Positions 7,536 through 8,470 of a DNA stretch of 8,470 nucleotides are shown here, piece by piece (within the stretch, counting starts at the first letter, position 1; the number at the start of each line of letters is the position of its first letter). The notes beneath the pieces are model-generated. The model had not been told where the DNA came from, searched no databases, and saw only the letters and a list, made by a program, of their open reading frames with translations. The stretch comes from Polynucleobacter meluiroseus (GTDB lineage: Bacteria > Pseudomonadota > Gammaproteobacteria > Burkholderiales > Burkholderiaceae), in NCBI GenBank assembly GCA_943329505.2, contig CALQED020000039.1, positions 1 through 8,470 of the forward strand, given 5' to 3'. Both the position numbers and the translations under genes were made by a program.

Positions 7536-8194
7536 AAATCTAGCACCCTTACCTGCGGAAGCTTGATAGCTTGGTGGCTAGTCAACACCAGCATTCCACC
7601 GGAAGCAAGATGTTCTGCAATCAGGCTCTCAAGTTCAGCAACGGCATTACTATCGAGCGCATTAAATGGCTCATCTAAAATCCATAGACATGCTTGACGT
7701 GTCAGCATTCGTGCCATTAGGACTCTACGCTTTTGCCCAGCGGATAAATAATGTACTGGTAAATTTTCACGGCCACGCAAACCAAAACGCCATAAGGCAG
7801 CCAATGCTGTATCTAAGGAAAGTTGCACATCATCGAGTGCCGCATACATTTGCAAGTTCTCTAGAGCGGATAATTCTTCTTTAAGCGCATCACGATGGCC
7901 CAAGAATAATAATTCACGATGAAAGGTACTGGGTTCGGTAGAAATCGGTAAACCGTTCCACAACACCGCACCAGATTCAGCTTTAGATAAGCCGGTCAAG
8001 AGACGTAATAAGCTAGTTTTACCGACACCGTTTTGACCTCGAACATGTAAACAGTCTCCGGAAGTTATTTGAAAACTGAGGCCAGAAAATAAGGTTTTAT
8101 CGCCACGCACACAGGTCAAGTCTCGAGCTTCAAGCGCCTGGCTAGATTGAGTGGAGGTTGGAGAAAGAATGGCTGTCATGAGTAGTTTTGGCAT
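7532..8194 (-). CDS. ccmA: Haem exporter ABC ATPase CcmA
   Basis: CcmA is the cytoplasmic ATPase of the CcmAB complex; ATP hydrolysis drives release of haem-loaded CcmE rather than classical haem export. In 220 residues all ABC motifs are present: Walker A GQNGVGKT (53-60), the family-typical signature LSAGQ (150-154), Walker B LWILDE (170-175) and the H-loop histidine H207 in TSHQ. The segment LGHRDALKEELSALENL (98-114) is characteristic of CcmA. At the Q-loop position there is R101 where E. coli has glutamine, a common variation as far as I know. The start is uncertain: ATG at 8194 has GGCGG eight bases upstream, and a second in-frame ATG at 8179 (residue 6) has no ribosome site. The ABC domain begins only near residue 20, so both are possible. 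It is the first gene of the operon. Confidence 0.96.
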   Translation of the reverse strand: MPKLLMTAILSPTSTQSSQALEARDLTCVRGDKTLFSGLSFQITSGDCLHVRGQNGVGKTSLLRLLTGLSKAESGAVLWNGLPISTEPSTFHRELLFLGHRDALKEELSALENLQMYAALDDVQLSLDTALAALWRFGLRGRENLPVHYLSAGQKRRVLMARMLTRQACLWILDEPFNALDSNAVAELESLIAEHLASGGMLVLTSHQAIKLPQVRVLDL

Positions 8195-8213
8195 GAATCA
8201 AACCGCCAAGCGC

Positions 8214-8242
8214 ATTGTCCAAGAGCCCCTACAGGCTGTCAA
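8214..8242 (-). promoter_or_regulatory. Candidate sigma70 promoter of the ccm operon
   Basis: On the minus strand a perfect -35 TTGACA (8237-8242) is separated by exactly 17 bases from GACAAT (8214-8219), which matches four of six positions of TATAAT. Transcription would begin near 8207, giving a very short leader of about 13 bases before the ATG at 8194 that still contains GGCGG. The spacer holds a small inverted repeat (AGCC/GGCT). Position and spacing make this the best promoter in the intergenic region. Confidence 0.55.
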
Positions 8243-8324
8243 ACATAGAGAAAGGGATTTTTGAGAATAATCTCTTTTAATTCAATTGCTTACAGAATTA
8301 TAAGCGGAGTCTCAAGGGGAAATA

Positions 8325-8348
8325 AAAAACCGCCCGAGGGTAGTTTTT
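8325..8348 (-). terminator. Hairpin with flanking A and T runs, possible bidirectional terminator
   Basis: The minus strand has AAAAACT, A, CC, loop CTCG, GG, C, then GGTTTTTT: an A/T-flanked stem with one A-C mismatch and one T-G wobble, ending in six T. The plus strand also ends in five T, so it could act in both directions. It lies between the upstream partial gene's likely terminator and the ccmA promoter. Its left arm is also one arm of a longer inverted repeat (8338-8381). Confidence 0.45.
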
Positions 8349-8381
8349 ACTTATTACTACAAAGTGGCAGTCTAACTACCC
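8338..8381. repeat. Perfect 8-bp inverted repeat with 28-base spacer
   Basis: GGGTAGTT (8338-8345) and AACTACCC (8374-8381) are exact reverse complements. A third partial copy, ACTAC (8356-8360), lies in the spacer and could pair with the first arm as well. The first arm overlaps the terminator-like hairpin 8325-8348, so the two structures cannot form together in one RNA. Confidence 0.6.
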
Positions 8382-8383
8382 AT

Positions 8384-8409
8384 CAAAAAGCCCGCACTAG
8401 CAGGACTTT
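8384..8409 (-). terminator. Rho-independent terminator of the gene to the right
   Basis: The minus strand reads AAAG, bulged T, CCTGC, loop TAGT, GCGGG, CTTTTTG. The arms pair over nine positions with one T-G wobble and one bulge, and the stem runs into a T-run. The T-run exists only in the minus direction (the plus strand gives CTTTG), which assigns it to a minus-strand gene. It begins 22 bases after the stop codon at 8432, the expected spacing. Confidence 0.6.
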
Positions 8410-8431
8410 GCATTCATGGGATAGATATTAG

Positions 8432-8470
8432 TTAGGGAATCATCACAATGGCGCCAGATACTTTCCTGCC
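8432..8470 (-). CDS. Possible C-terminal end of an unidentified gene (12 codons and stop)
   Basis: The minus-strand frame beginning at the right edge gives GRKVSGAIVMIP followed by TAA (8432-8434). The call rests mainly on context: the stop is followed 22 bases later by a terminator-like hairpin of the right polarity, and the hydrophobic ending looks like a normal protein terminus. Twelve residues are too few to name a family, and another minus-strand frame is also open to a stop further on. I do not recognise the protein. Confidence 0.4.
   Translation of the reverse strand, partial: GRKVSGAIVMIP

Noticed and set aside
7532..8194. Arginine at the Q-loop position of CcmA as a sign of an inactive ATPase
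   Set aside because: All other ABC motifs are intact, and residues after the GH of this segment vary between CcmA proteins, so this alone does not imply loss of function.
8297..8302. Perfect TATAAT on the minus strand upstream of ccmA
   Set aside because: The only -35-like hexamer near it (TTGAGA) is seven bases away, and nothing convincing sits at 16-18 bases; the TTGACA-17-GACAAT pair closer to ccmA is better.
8448..8470. Possible plus-strand gene start (ATG with AGGGA upstream) at the right edge
   Set aside because: Only seven codons are visible, and the terminator at 8384-8409 has minus-strand polarity, which favours a minus-strand gene ending at 8432. It cannot be fully excluded.

Overview
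The window is almost entirely a System I (Ccm) cytochrome c maturation operon read on the minus strand. From right to left the order is ccmA-ccmB-ccmC-ccmD-ccmE-ccmF-ccmG-ccmH-ccmI, all nine genes complete, with family motifs intact in all eight beyond ccmI (which is called from its architecture). It is followed downstream by a tripartite tricarboxylate transporter (Bug/TctC) type solute-binding protein and the 5' part of a 2OG-Fe dioxygenase family gene cut by the left edge. No gene is supported on the plus strand.

Organism (inference): a betaproteobacterium of the Burkholderiales with moderate GC, most likely Polynucleobacter or a close relative. The reasons are the protein flavour of the Ccm set, the Bug-type receptor (a family greatly expanded in Burkholderiales) and a base composition that looks clearly lower than in Burkholderia or Cupriavidus. 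No 16S or marker gene is present, so this is a judgement, not a proof.

Layout: 8432-8470 is probably the last few codons of an unidentified minus-strand gene. 8195-8431 is a 237-base intergenic region with two terminator-like hairpins, an 8-bp inverted repeat overlapping one of them, and a good sigma70-type promoter candidate just ahead of ccmA. 1364-8194 is the ccm operon, with every junction overlapping by 1 to 8 bases. 1274-1363 is a 90-base gap with a weak hairpin and a possible promoter. 305-1273 is the Bug receptor, and 1-271 the partial dioxygenase.

How the genes work together (family knowledge): CcmA and CcmB form an ABC transporter whose ATPase activity, with CcmC and CcmD, loads and releases haem on the periplasmic chaperone CcmE. 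CcmE carries haem covalently on a histidine. CcmG and CcmH handle thiol reduction of apocytochrome c CxxCH motifs. CcmI holds apocytochrome. CcmF with CcmH performs ligation. The two genes downstream have no evident role in cytochrome assembly.

I do not see a previously undescribed system here. The points most worth a second look are the structured leader region upstream of ccmA, the choice of System I in a presumed betaproteobacterium, and the receptor/dioxygenase pair behind the operon.
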